A stretch of 64,000 nt of DNA from Bradyrhizobium sp. AUGA SZCCT0158 (GTDB lineage Bacteria; Pseudomonadota; Alphaproteobacteria; Rhizobiales; Xanthobacteraceae): assembly GCF_018130065.1 (NCBI RefSeq), contig NZ_JAFCME010000022.1, forward strand, positions 42,156-106,155, given 5' to 3'. Below are positions 33,760 through 43,359 of this stretch, one piece after another. The position numbers and the translations under genes are program-made. The notes under the pieces are model-generated. The model saw only the letters and a list, made by a program, of their open reading frames with translations, was not told the origin of the DNA and did no database searches. Each line of letters opens with the position of its first letter. Positions within the stretch are counted from its first letter, which is position 1.

Positions 33760-36700
33760 ATGGCTCTTGGTCCCGGTTCGATCGCTTTCGTCGGTTTCAA
33801 CGCGGACGGAACTGACGGATTAGCGTTCATTGTCATCGACCCGATTGCTGCGGGAACGGTTGTCCGCTTCAGCGACAAGGAATGGAACGGCCTGGAAATC
33901 GGATCTGGTGGCGCTTTCAACACCGGCGAAGGCGGGCTGACCTGGACCAATGGCGGAGGCGATCTGGCTGCCGGCACGATTGTCGAACTCCTCAACACCT
34001 CCGTGGCCGGCCGCACCGCCAATATCGGTACAGTCACTGGCGCAGGTTTTGCGCTCGGTAACTCGGAAGAGTCGATCTACGCCTTCGTCGGAACCTCTGA
34101 CACCGCCCCGACCACCTTCCTGGCTGCGGTCACCAACAACAATGGCGGCTTCACCGACGCCAATGTCAGCGGCCTGCTCGCAGGCACCGGGCTCGTCGCG
34201 GGCTCCACGGCTTTGGTGCTGCCCCGGACCGACGGCGCCGATGTCGCCGCCTACAACCCGGCTTTCGGTGGCAGCTCGTTCGCATCGCGCGCGGACGCCC
34301 TTGTCGCGTTCAATACGACGACCAATTTTGTCGCGCAAAGCGGTAGCGGCGACCAGGATGGCGACGGCACCACGCCCGATGCGCCGTTCCTCACCGATGC
34401 GCAGTCTCCGCTCGCGGGTGTGACCTTCACCATCCAGTCAGGCATACCGCCGCAGATTGTCGGCTTCGCCTCAGGTTCTGTTTCGGTCTCGCAGGTCGAA
34501 GGCAATGCCGGAACGACCGCCTTCAGCTTCACGGTGGAGCGCACCGGCGGCACCATTGGTGACGTCAGCTTCAGCGGTCAATTGACTTCGGCGGCGGCTG
34601 ATGCCGCCGATTTCAATGGCGCAACGCCTCCGCCGTTCGCCTTCAACGGCAGCATTGCCGCCGGGCAGAACTCGACGGTCGTAACCGTCCAGGTCAATGG
34701 CGACACGACGTTCGAGCCGACTGAGAACTTCAACCTGGCACTTCAGACGGTCGTCAACAGCGACGCAACCGTTTCGACCTCGCTCGGCGCGCAAACGACG
34801 GCGACCGGAACGATCGAAAACGACGATGCCGCCGGTCCCGGAAACGTGATCGAGGGCATCACGATCCTGGATCAGGCGCCGTCGCTGCAGGGCGACGCGG
34901 TAACGCCGACCGCCACCAATGCGGTTCAGCTGGTTCGCCTCGGCAATTACGCGCCCGCCGCCGGCACCAACGCCGAAGTGGTTTCGTTCGATCCGTCGAC
35001 CGGCCGGGCCTACTTGCTCAACACCATCGGCAACACCATCGATATCGTTTCGATCAGCGCCAGCGGCGCCGTGAACCTCGTGTCCTCGATCGACCTGACC
35101 GCACTCGACGGTTTCAACGGGGCAAATTCGGTCGCAATCAAGAATGGCGTGCTTGCCGTCGCCTACGCCAGCGATCTGACCGGCGCCAACGGTTTTGTCG
35201 CGTTGTTCGACGCCAACGGTACGCTCGTCAACACCGTGGAAGTCGGGGCGGGTCCCGATCAGGTGGTGTTCACCGCCGACGGTTCGAAGCTGCTGGTCGC
35301 CAATGAAGGCGAGCCCGGAGAGATCACATTGCCCGGCGGCGGCACGCAATTGATCAATCGCGAAGGCAGCGTTTCGATTCTCGATCTGTCCGGCGGCGCC
35401 GCAGCGGCCACGGTTGCCACGACGGTTGGGTTCGATCTGCTCGACGGCTACGAGACCGTGCTGAAGCAGGCCGGCGTCGCGCTGTTGACCGGCCAGACGG
35501 CATCGGCAGACATCGAGCCGGAATACATTTCGGTGTCGCCGGACGGCACCCGCGCTTACGTTACGCTGCAGGAGGTCAACGCGGTCGCCGTGATCGATCT
35601 GACCAATCCGGCGGCAACCAAGCCGCTTGCGATCCTGCCGCTGGGCGGCGTCGACCACACCCTGGCCGGCAACAAGTTCGATGCCAGCGACCGGGACGGC
35701 CCATCGAACGGCCAGGCCATCAATCTTCGCAACGCCGACGTCATCAGCCTGCTGCAACCGGATGCCATCGCCACCTTCAAGGTCGGCAACGACACCTACT
35801 TCGTCACTGCCAATGAAGGCGATGCCCGCGTGCTGCTCGACGACGAGGCGACGCTCGCGGAACAGGGCGGCGGCGTATTCACCATCGATCTCGACAACAC
35901 GGCCTATCCCGATGAGGCCGCGATGAGGGCCAATGCCGACCTCGGCCGCCTGCGAATCCGAAAAGATCTCGGCGACACCGATGGCGACGGCGACATCGAC
36001 CAGATCTACGCCTATGGCGGCCGCAGCCTGTCGATCTTCAAGCAGAATGCCGACGGCACCATCACCAAGGTGCGCGACACCGGCGGCGAATTCGAAGCGA
36101 TCATCGCGCGGGACCTGGCGACGCGACACAACATCGACACCGCCGAAGGCGGCGGCTTCGACACCCGGTCCGACAACAAGGGGCCGGAGCCCGAGGGCGT
36201 CGATATCGGCGTCATCGACGGACGGACATATGCGTTCGTCAGCCTCGAGCGCGCGGGCGGTGTGATGATCTACGACATCACCGATCCCGCCAACGCATCG
36301 TTCGTCGGGTACAAGCCGCCGGGCGTGGGCGAAGGCAATGCGCCCGAAGTGACCAAGTTCATCAGCGCCGCGGATTCGCCGACCGGGACGGCGCTCGTGC
36401 TTACCGCCAATGAGGGGAATTCGACAGGGGGCGCCTATACCGGCTCGGGCCTGACGGTCTATGCCGCGCTGCCGGACGATTATACCCAGGAGGTCCGCGT
36501 CGCCTCGTCGTCGACCAGCGTCTCGCACGCAGAAGGCAACAGCGGCACAACCGCCTATTCGTTCGTGATCGAGCGCACCAACGGCACCATCGGTGCGGTC
36601 GACGTGTCGCTGCAGCTCGGATCCGCCGTGGCCAACACCGGTGACTTCTCCGGTGTTGCGGCGCTGCCGAAGACCATCAACGCCACCATTCCGGCCGGCG

Positions 36701-39700
36701 AGTCGTCGGTGACGGTGACCGTGGACGTCGCTGGCGATGCCGCCTTCGAAGCCAACGAGACTTTCACGTTGACGGTGACCGGCGCGTCGACGACGCAGCC
36801 CGGCGTCACCGCTGCCGTGAGCGCCACCCAGGCGGTCGCCACCGGCACGATCCAGAACGACGACGCCATGCACATCTACGACGTTCAGGGCGCCGGACAT
36901 CGCTCGGAATTCGTCGGCCAGCAGGTGACGGTGCGCGGCATCGTCACGGCGATTGACGCCTCCGGCACGGAGAATGGCAGCAACAACCCGGTCGGCTACT
37001 ACATTCAGGACGCGGTCGGCGACGGCGACTACCGGACTTCGGACGGCGTCTTTGTGTTCCTGGGGACTGGTGCCGGCGCCACGATCCCGGCCGGGATCGT
37101 CGTGGGTGCGGAAGTGCAATTGACCGCAACCGTCAGCGAGTTCGCCAGCACCAACCAGCTGTCGACGACGCAGCTCAACCCGGTAGCAGGCACGACCAGC
37201 ATTTTGTCGACGGGCAATGCGCTGCCGACCGCCGTGCGCGTCGGCGATGTCGACAACCTCGCGACCGGCCTCGAGCGCAAGCCGGCTTTGGTGTCGCTCG
37301 GTGACGATGACGTCGATACATCAGCTCCGGGCGGCACCTATGACCCGGTGAATCAAGGGTCGGATTTCTGGGAATCCCTGGAAGGCATGCGCGTCACGCT
37401 GGAAGATGTGCGCGTCACCACGCCGTTCCACTCGAATTTTGACGAACAGTTCGTCACCCCGAACGTCGGCGCCAACCCCTCGAACAATCCGCGCGGCGGC
37501 CTGACCATCAGCGACACGACGCCGGGAATGACGCAGCCCGCCGACAAGGTGTTCGACTTCAATCCGGAGCGCATTCAGCTGGACGACGAAGCCGGCGTGG
37601 CGCTGCCCACCAACCTTCAGACCGGCGACCGCCTGGGTGATGTGACCGGCGTCGTCAACTACGCCAACGGCCAGTATGAGGTGAACACGACCGAGGCCTA
37701 TGGCCCGGTGACCGCGGCGAACCTGCAGAAGGAAACCACCACGATCGTCGAGAATCTCGACCGGATTCGCGTGGCCACCTTCAACGTCGAGAACCTGGCG
37801 CCGGTTGGTCAACTGGTGGATGGCGTGCCGACGCCGGCGAGCAAGTTCGCCGGTCTAGCGGCTGCTATCGTCAACAACCTCAAGGCACCCGAGATCATTG
37901 CACTGCAGGAGGTGCTGGACAATGACGGCGCCACCAGCTCAAGCACCACGAGCGCTTCGGAAACCCTGTCGCAGCTGATCGACGCCATCGTTGCTGCCGG
38001 CGGACCGCGCTATGTGGCGATCGACTCCGCACCGATCGACAACATCGGCGGCATCCCAGGCGGCAATCAGCGTGTCGCCTATCTCTACGACCCGTTGGCG
38101 GTATCTCCGAGCGCCCGCAACGGCCTGACCGACATCGTCAGCGACGCTGACGGCGTGAAGGTGCAGCATTTTGCCAGCGCTGGCCAGATCGGGCAGGGCA
38201 ATACCGACTTCACCGCCACGCGCAAATCGCTCCCGATGGAATGGTCGCCGGTAGGTTACACCGACGAGCAGGGCGGCACGTTCTGGACCGTCAACAACCA
38301 TCTCTCCTCGAAGGGCGGTTCGGCGCCGCTTTACACCACGCTGCTGGATCTGCCGCTCTATGCCGACCCGATCAACGGGTCCGCGCAGCAGACCGGTTCG
38401 TCGAACGAGCGCGAGGGACAGGCGGAGACGATCAACGCGTTTGTTGATGGCCTGCTGGCCAACGGCTCGGCGACCGATGACCGCATCGTGGTGCTGGGCG
38501 ATCTGAACGACTTCCAGTTCTTCCCGGTCGTCGACCTCGTCACCGGCGCGCTCACCCGCACCACCGCCAACCCTGACGGGACCCCCAGCGTCTTCGCGCC
38601 CGGTACCGCGGTGCTCTCCGAGCTGATCAGCAAGCTCCCGGAAAACGAGCGCTATTCCTACATTTTCGACGGCAATGCTCAGGCGCTGGATCACATCCTG
38701 GTTTCGAACAACCTGTATGACAGCGCCCAGTTCGATATCGTGCACATGAATTCGGAGTTCATCGACCAGCTTTCAGACCACGATCCGTCGGTGTCGTCGC
38801 TGGTGATGTCCCGTTCGGCTGCGATCGCCACCGCCGGCAACGACGTGTTCGATCAGGCCGCCTACACGGCGAAGTTTGGCGTGCGCGGCAGCCTCGCCGG
38901 CAACGACACGATCGACGGCCTTGGCGGCGATGATCGCATTGCCGCTGGTGGCGGCAATGACGCCGTCGATGGCGGCGCCAACGGTGCGGCCGGCGACGTC
39001 GCCGTCTACACCGGCGCGCGCAGCAACTACACGATCACCCAGCAGGGTGGCTCGTTCGTCATCACCGATACCCGCGCGGGCTCCGCCGACGGCGTTGACA
39101 CCGTCACGAACGTCGAACGGTTCGAGTTTACGGACCGCACGCTTACCGCGGCGCAATTGCTTGACGCAACGGGGCCGGTCCTCACCGCGGCCACGCCTGC
39201 CGACAACGCGACTGCGGTCGCCGCCGGCAGCAACATCGTGCTGACATTCGACGAAGCCGTCGCGGCAGGGTCCGGAAACATCGTCATCAGCAACGGCGCG
39301 GGAGACACCCGCACCATCGCGATCGGCGATGCGTCGCAGGTCACGATCTCCGGCAACATTGTCACCATCAATCCGACCGCCGATCTGGCCGCCGGAGCCG
39401 CCTACGACGTCACACTGGCCTCGGGCGTGATCACCGACGTTGCCGGCAATGCGTTCGGCGGCATCGCGCAGAACGACCTCGACTTCACCGTCGCGGCGCC
39501 GCTGACCTACAAGCTTCAGATCCTGCACGCGTCGGATTTCGAGGCAGGCCTGAAGGCGATCGACGACGCACCGCGCTTCGCAGCCATCGTGGACCGACTC
39601 GAAGATACGTTTGCCAACTCGATCACCCTGGCGTCGGGCGACAACTACATTCCGAGCCCGTTCTTCAACGCGGCCAGCGACCCGAGCCTTGCATCGTTCT

Positions 39701-42700
39701 TCCAGCCGAGCATCGGCCGCGCCGATATCCGCATCCTGAACACGATCGGGATCGAGGCGTCGGTCATCGGCAACCACGAGTTCGATCCGGGCCCGCGCGA
39801 TGTGCAGAACCTCATCCGTCCTCTTGCAGATCCCGACGGTGCCGGCCCGCTAGGCGGCTACGAAGGAACCCGGTTTGCCTATCTCGCCGCCAACCTGAAC
39901 TTCGCCGGCGAGCCGGACCTGGCGCCCAATGCCCAGACCACGCCGCTGACCGAAGCGACGTTCGGTGTCGGTGCAAGCGGCGGCCGCCGCATCGCGCCCT
40001 CGACCATTCTCGAGGAAAACGGCGAGAAGATCGGTGTGGTCGGTGTCACTACTCCGGTGTTCGAGGACATCACGACCCCCGGCGGCGTCCGGATCATCGG
40101 CCCGCGCACGCTGGAAACCGATGCCGACTTCATCGCGCTTGCCGCGATCATTCAGCCGGCGATCGATGCCGTCATCGCCCAGGGTGTGAACAAGGTCATC
40201 ATCGTTTCGCAGCTGCAGGAGCTGAAGAACGAGCAGAAGCTCATCAGCTTCCTGCACGGCGTCGACGTCGTGATCGGCGGCGGCTCGAACACGCTGCTCT
40301 CTGACAGCAACGATGTTCTCCGTCCGGGCGACGTCAGCGAAGGCGAGTACGCGCAGATCATCACCAACGCAGGCGGCAAGAACACGGTTCTCGTCAACAC
40401 CGACGGGAACTACAAATATGTCGGCCGACTGGTGCTCGAGTTCGATGCCAACGGCGACATCATTCCCGCCAGCCTCGATCCGGGCGTGAACGGCGCCTAT
40501 GCCACTGACGATGCGGGTTTGGCCCGTGTTTACGAAGGCTCCGGCATCGATCCGTTCGCCGAGGGTTCACGCGGCGATACCGTGCGCGATCTCACCACCG
40601 CAATCGACGGCATTATCACCCAGAAGGATGCTGTCACCTTCGGCCGTACCGACGTCTATCTTGAGGGTCGGCGTGGTGAGGTGCGTTCGCAGGAAACCAA
40701 TCTCGGAAACCTCTCCGCCGACGCGAACCTGTGGTACGCCAAGTCGGAATACGACAGCGCCGTTCAGATTTCGATCAAGAACGGCGGTGGCATCCGCGAC
40801 TCCATCGGCTCGATCAGCTCCGAGGGCGACGGTGCCGAGCTTCCGCCTGCGGCAAACCCCGAGGTTGGCAAGGAAGCGGGAGAGGTCAGCCAGCTCGACA
40901 TCGAGAATTCGCTGCGCTTCAACAACGCGCTCAGCCTTGTCACGCTGACGCCACAGCAACTGCTCGAAGCGCTGGAAAACGGTGTTTCCAACCCGGGCGG
41001 CATCTTCGCCCAGGTGGGCGGTCTCCGGTTCAGCTATGATCTGACCCGCGCTGCGGGTGACCGGGTCCGCTCGGTCACGTTGGTCGACGAGAACGAACAC
41101 GTCATCGCGGTCGTCGTCGAGAACGGGGACGTGGTTGCTGATGCTCCGGCGGCGATCCGTATGGTGACGCTGAGCTTCCTGATCGGTGGGGCAAATCCCA
41201 ACGCCCCGGGCGGGTTCAACCGGCCTGACGGCTTCCGGTTCGCCGAGTACATCGCTGCCAACTCGGCCTTTGCCAATCGCGTCGATCTGTCTCCGGATAA
41301 TTTGCCGGCAGACGACGTGGCTACCCGTACGGGCGCTGCAACATTCACCGACGACGGCTTCGAGCAGGATGCGTTGGCCGAATATTTCGCGGCAAACTTC
41401 TCCACAACCCCGTTCGCGCAGGCCGATACGACCCCGGCCCAGGATCAGCGCATCCAAAATCTGGTTGCAAACGGCGGCAACGATACCGTCCTTCCGATCA
41501 TGGGAACCGACGGTGAGGATGATCTCTCCGGCACCGCCGGAAAGGACTCGATCTTTGCCAAGAACGGCGACGATCGCGTTCGCAGCCTCGGTGGGGACGA
41601 TCTCGTGCTGGGCGGCGGCGGTGACGACGTCATCGAGGGTGGCGACGGCAACGACCGTGTCGAGGGCGGCGAGGGCAACGACTTCGTCTTCGGTGATGCA
41701 GGTAATGACACCGTGCTGGGCGGCGCCGGCGACGATCGGCTTCGCGGCAATGACGGCAGCGACAAGCTGGTCGGCGGCACTGGCAACGACAATGTCAACG
41801 GCGGCGCGGGTTCGGACGCTTATGCCTACAAGCTGGGCGACGGTTCTGACATCATTACCGAAGCGGCGAATACACCGGCCGACACCGATACGCTGGCACT
41901 CGTTGATCAGAACGCTGCGAATGTTACGTTCCGCAGGTTTGGCAACGACACTCAGATCGAGCTGTCCAACGGCAGCGTGATCACGTTGAAGGATCAGCGG
42001 GTTAGCGGCGGCGTCGAGAAGGTGACCTTCGCCGATGGCCAGGAGTTCGATCGCAGCGGCATCAACAGTGCGATCGTCAATCGCGGGCCGATGGCCCTTG
42101 ACGACACCGCAGCGACGGTGGCGGAAGATGCGGCGGCGTTCGTCATTCCGTTCGCCAGCATTCTCGGCAACGATACCGATGCCGACCTTGACGCGCTCTC
42201 GATCACCGCGCTCGCAAATGTCGTGGGCGGCACGGCCGAGATCGTAGCGGGTGGCATCCGGTTCACGCCGACGGCCAACTTCAACGGGTCGGCCTCGTTT
42301 GAGTACACCCTCAGCGACAGCAACGGCGGGTCGGATACCGGCAAGGTCGGCTTCTCCGTTACCGCGGTGAACGATGCGCCGGTCACGGTGAACGACGTCG
42401 CGACCGTAGGCGAAAACCAGTCGATGGCCTTCGACCTGACGGCCAACGACACCGACGTCGAGGATGGCGTATCCCCGACCTTGTCGGCCTTCGAGGTGAC
42501 CGGCGTCTCGGGCATCGACCTGAGCAACGCGAACGCCCAGACGGCTTTCTCGATCAATCCGGGCGGCCAGCTGCAGTTCAATCCGGGCAACCTGTTCGAC
42601 AGCCTGAACACCGGCGAAAGCGCCACCGTCTCGATCAGCTATACGGCGCAAGACAGTGCCCACGCTGTGTCGACCGGAACCTTCACGCTGACGGTCAACG

Positions 42701-43230
42701 GAGATACCGATGCCAACGTGATCAATGGCACCAACGGCACCAACCTCTTGTTCGGTACGGATGGTGTCGATCTCATCAATGCGGGTGGCTCGGTTGACTT
42801 TGCCTTCGGCCAGGGCGGTGACGACATCGTCAATGGCGGAACCGGCGATGACTTCGCGTTCGGCGGTCTTGGCAATGACACCCTGCGCGGTGAGGCCGGC
42901 CGGGATATCCTGTTCGGAGAGGACGGCAACGACACGCTGGCCGGCGGCCAGGGCAATGACCAGCTGTTCGGCGGTCTGGGCAACGACACCTTCATATTCC
43001 AGCAAGGCGGCGGACGCGATCTGGCATTCGACTTCAAGTCGGGCGCCGGCTCGGACGATGTCCTCCAGCTGGACGCCAGCGCATTCGCCGACTTCAACGC
43101 GTTGATGGCGTCGGGCGCGGTCACCAACAGCCAGATCGGCACCGAGATCGAGTACGCTGACGGGTCCAGCATCACCCTGATCGGGGTCAACAAGGCGACG
43201 CTTACGGTGGATGACTTCCGCTTCGCCTGA
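33760..43230 (+). CDS. Giant RTX protein: ExeM/NucH nuclease + 5'-nucleotidase-like fusion
   Basis: A 3,156-residue secreted protein without Sec signal. Order (approximate residues): lamin-tail-like domain 1-230; Calx-beta 240-355; choice-of-anchor-I beta-propeller 395-905; Calx-beta 915-1037; ExeM-type OB-like domain 1040-1315; endonuclease/exonuclease/phosphatase domain 1335-1685 with ATFNVENL, ALQEVLDN, GDLNDFQ and LSDHDP, all catalytic residues present; short RTX block 1690-1745; SbsA-type Ig domain 1805-1912; 5'-nucleotidase-like metallophosphatase 1917-2575 (HASDFEAG, GDNYIP, GNHEFDPG); RTX 2585-2690; two cadherin-like modules 2775-2980; RTX 2985-3080; a hydrophobic C-terminal export signal ending DDFRFA. 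RTX nonapeptides (GGxGNDxxx) bind calcium outside the cell. Predicted role: release of phosphate or nucleosides from extracellular DNA/RNA. Export by the next two genes is inferred. Confidence 0.9.
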   Translation: MALGPGSIAFVGFNADGTDGLAFIVIDPIAAGTVVRFSDKEWNGLEIGSGGAFNTGEGGLTWTNGGGDLAAGTIVELLNTSVAGRTANIGTVTGAGFALGNSEESIYAFVGTSDTAPTTFLAAVTNNNGGFTDANVSGLLAGTGLVAGSTALVLPRTDGADVAAYNPAFGGSSFASRADALVAFNTTTNFVAQSGSGDQDGDGTTPDAPFLTDAQSPLAGVTFTIQSGIPPQIVGFASGSVSVSQVEGNAGTTAFSFTVERTGGTIGDVSFSGQLTSAAADAADFNGATPPPFAFNGSIAAGQNSTVVTVQVNGDTTFEPTENFNLALQTVVNSDATVSTSLGAQTTATGTIENDDAAGPGNVIEGITILDQAPSLQGDAVTPTATNAVQLVRLGNYAPAAGTNAEVVSFDPSTGRAYLLNTIGNTIDIVSISASGAVNLVSSIDLTALDGFNGANSVAIKNGVLAVAYASDLTGANGFVALFDANGTLVNTVEVGAGPDQVVFTADGSKLLVANEGEPGEITLPGGGTQLINREGSVSILDLSGGAAAATVATTVGFDLLDGYETVLKQAGVALLTGQTASADIEPEYISVSPDGTRAYVTLQEVNAVAVIDLTNPAATKPLAILPLGGVDHTLAGNKFDASDRDGPSNGQAINLRNADVISLLQPDAIATFKVGNDTYFVTANEGDARVLLDDEATLAEQGGGVFTIDLDNTAYPDEAAMRANADLGRLRIRKDLGDTDGDGDIDQIYAYGGRSLSIFKQNADGTITKVRDTGGEFEAIIARDLATRHNIDTAEGGGFDTRSDNKGPEPEGVDIGVIDGRTYAFVSLERAGGVMIYDITDPANASFVGYKPPGVGEGNAPEVTKFISAADSPTGTALVLTANEGNSTGGAYTGSGLTVYAALPDDYTQEVRVASSSTSVSHAEGNSGTTAYSFVIERTNGTIGAVDVSLQLGSAVANTGDFSGVAALPKTINATIPAGESSVTVTVDVAGDAAFEANETFTLTVTGASTTQPGVTAAVSATQAVATGTIQNDDAMHIYDVQGAGHRSEFVGQQVTVRGIVTAIDASGTENGSNNPVGYYIQDAVGDGDYRTSDGVFVFLGTGAGATIPAGIVVGAEVQLTATVSEFASTNQLSTTQLNPVAGTTSILSTGNALPTAVRVGDVDNLATGLERKPALVSLGDDDVDTSAPGGTYDPVNQGSDFWESLEGMRVTLEDVRVTTPFHSNFDEQFVTPNVGANPSNNPRGGLTISDTTPGMTQPADKVFDFNPERIQLDDEAGVALPTNLQTGDRLGDVTGVVNYANGQYEVNTTEAYGPVTAANLQKETTTIVENLDRIRVATFNVENLAPVGQLVDGVPTPASKFAGLAAAIVNNLKAPEIIALQEVLDNDGATSSSTTSASETLSQLIDAIVAAGGPRYVAIDSAPIDNIGGIPGGNQRVAYLYDPLAVSPSARNGLTDIVSDADGVKVQHFASAGQIGQGNTDFTATRKSLPMEWSPVGYTDEQGGTFWTVNNHLSSKGGSAPLYTTLLDLPLYADPINGSAQQTGSSNEREGQAETINAFVDGLLANGSATDDRIVVLGDLNDFQFFPVVDLVTGALTRTTANPDGTPSVFAPGTAVLSELISKLPENERYSYIFDGNAQALDHILVSNNLYDSAQFDIVHMNSEFIDQLSDHDPSVSSLVMSRSAAIATAGNDVFDQAAYTAKFGVRGSLAGNDTIDGLGGDDRIAAGGGNDAVDGGANGAAGDVAVYTGARSNYTITQQGGSFVITDTRAGSADGVDTVTNVERFEFTDRTLTAAQLLDATGPVLTAATPADNATAVAAGSNIVLTFDEAVAAGSGNIVISNGAGDTRTIAIGDASQVTISGNIVTINPTADLAAGAAYDVTLASGVITDVAGNAFGGIAQNDLDFTVAAPLTYKLQILHASDFEAGLKAIDDAPRFAAIVDRLEDTFANSITLASGDNYIPSPFFNAASDPSLASFFQPSIGRADIRILNTIGIEASVIGNHEFDPGPRDVQNLIRPLADPDGAGPLGGYEGTRFAYLAANLNFAGEPDLAPNAQTTPLTEATFGVGASGGRRIAPSTILEENGEKIGVVGVTTPVFEDITTPGGVRIIGPRTLETDADFIALAAIIQPAIDAVIAQGVNKVIIVSQLQELKNEQKLISFLHGVDVVIGGGSNTLLSDSNDVLRPGDVSEGEYAQIITNAGGKNTVLVNTDGNYKYVGRLVLEFDANGDIIPASLDPGVNGAYATDDAGLARVYEGSGIDPFAEGSRGDTVRDLTTAIDGIITQKDAVTFGRTDVYLEGRRGEVRSQETNLGNLSADANLWYAKSEYDSAVQISIKNGGGIRDSIGSISSEGDGAELPPAANPEVGKEAGEVSQLDIENSLRFNNALSLVTLTPQQLLEALENGVSNPGGIFAQVGGLRFSYDLTRAAGDRVRSVTLVDENEHVIAVVVENGDVVADAPAAIRMVTLSFLIGGANPNAPGGFNRPDGFRFAEYIAANSAFANRVDLSPDNLPADDVATRTGAATFTDDGFEQDALAEYFAANFSTTPFAQADTTPAQDQRIQNLVANGGNDTVLPIMGTDGEDDLSGTAGKDSIFAKNGDDRVRSLGGDDLVLGGGGDDVIEGGDGNDRVEGGEGNDFVFGDAGNDTVLGGAGDDRLRGNDGSDKLVGGTGNDNVNGGAGSDAYAYKLGDGSDIITEAANTPADTDTLALVDQNAANVTFRRFGNDTQIELSNGSVITLKDQRVSGGVEKVTFADGQEFDRSGINSAIVNRGPMALDDTAATVAEDAAAFVIPFASILGNDTDADLDALSITALANVVGGTAEIVAGGIRFTPTANFNGSASFEYTLSDSNGGSDTGKVGFSVTAVNDAPVTVNDVATVGENQSMAFDLTANDTDVEDGVSPTLSAFEVTGVSGIDLSNANAQTAFSINPGGQLQFNPGNLFDSLNTGESATVSISYTAQDSAHAVSTGTFTLTVNGDTDANVINGTNGTNLLFGTDGVDLINAGGSVDFAFGQGGDDIVNGGTGDDFAFGGLGNDTLRGEAGRDILFGEDGNDTLAGGQGNDQLFGGLGNDTFIFQQGGGRDLAFDFKSGAGSDDVLQLDASAFADFNALMASGAVTNSQIGTEIEYADGSSITLIGVNKATLTVDDFRFA

Positions 43231-43257
43231 CGGTCCATGCCGAATTGGTCATACGAG

Positions 43258-43286
43258 TGGGGGCGCACGCGCCCCCATTTCGTTTT
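43258..43286 (+). terminator. Rho-independent terminator or attenuator after the giant gene
   Basis: A perfect 8-bp stem TGGGGGCG / CGCCCCCA with loop CACG, followed by TTTCGTTTT. It lies 28 bases after the stop of the giant gene and 74 bases before the secretion ATPase gene, so it probably lets through only part of the transcription and keeps the transporter at a lower level than its substrate. Confidence 0.75.
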
Positions 43287-43359
43287 GTCAGATAACTGTA
43301 ACAATTCTCGGCTACCGCCAAGACTGTACGAGCAAAGGCTGTACGAGTGAGCGCAACCA

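Noticed and set aside
34471..37119. 882-residue frame antisense to the giant RTX gene (and a similar one at 40567-43005)
   Set aside because: Both are opposite-strand images of the Asp/Gly-rich coding repeats. The plus-strand frame has unbroken recognised domains, so these are shadows.
41515..43000. Tandem short repeats resembling a CRISPR or minisatellite
   Set aside because: They are the DNA of RTX nonapeptides (GGxGNDxxx) in one open frame with variable spacing in bases; no constant repeat/spacer structure and no cas genes.
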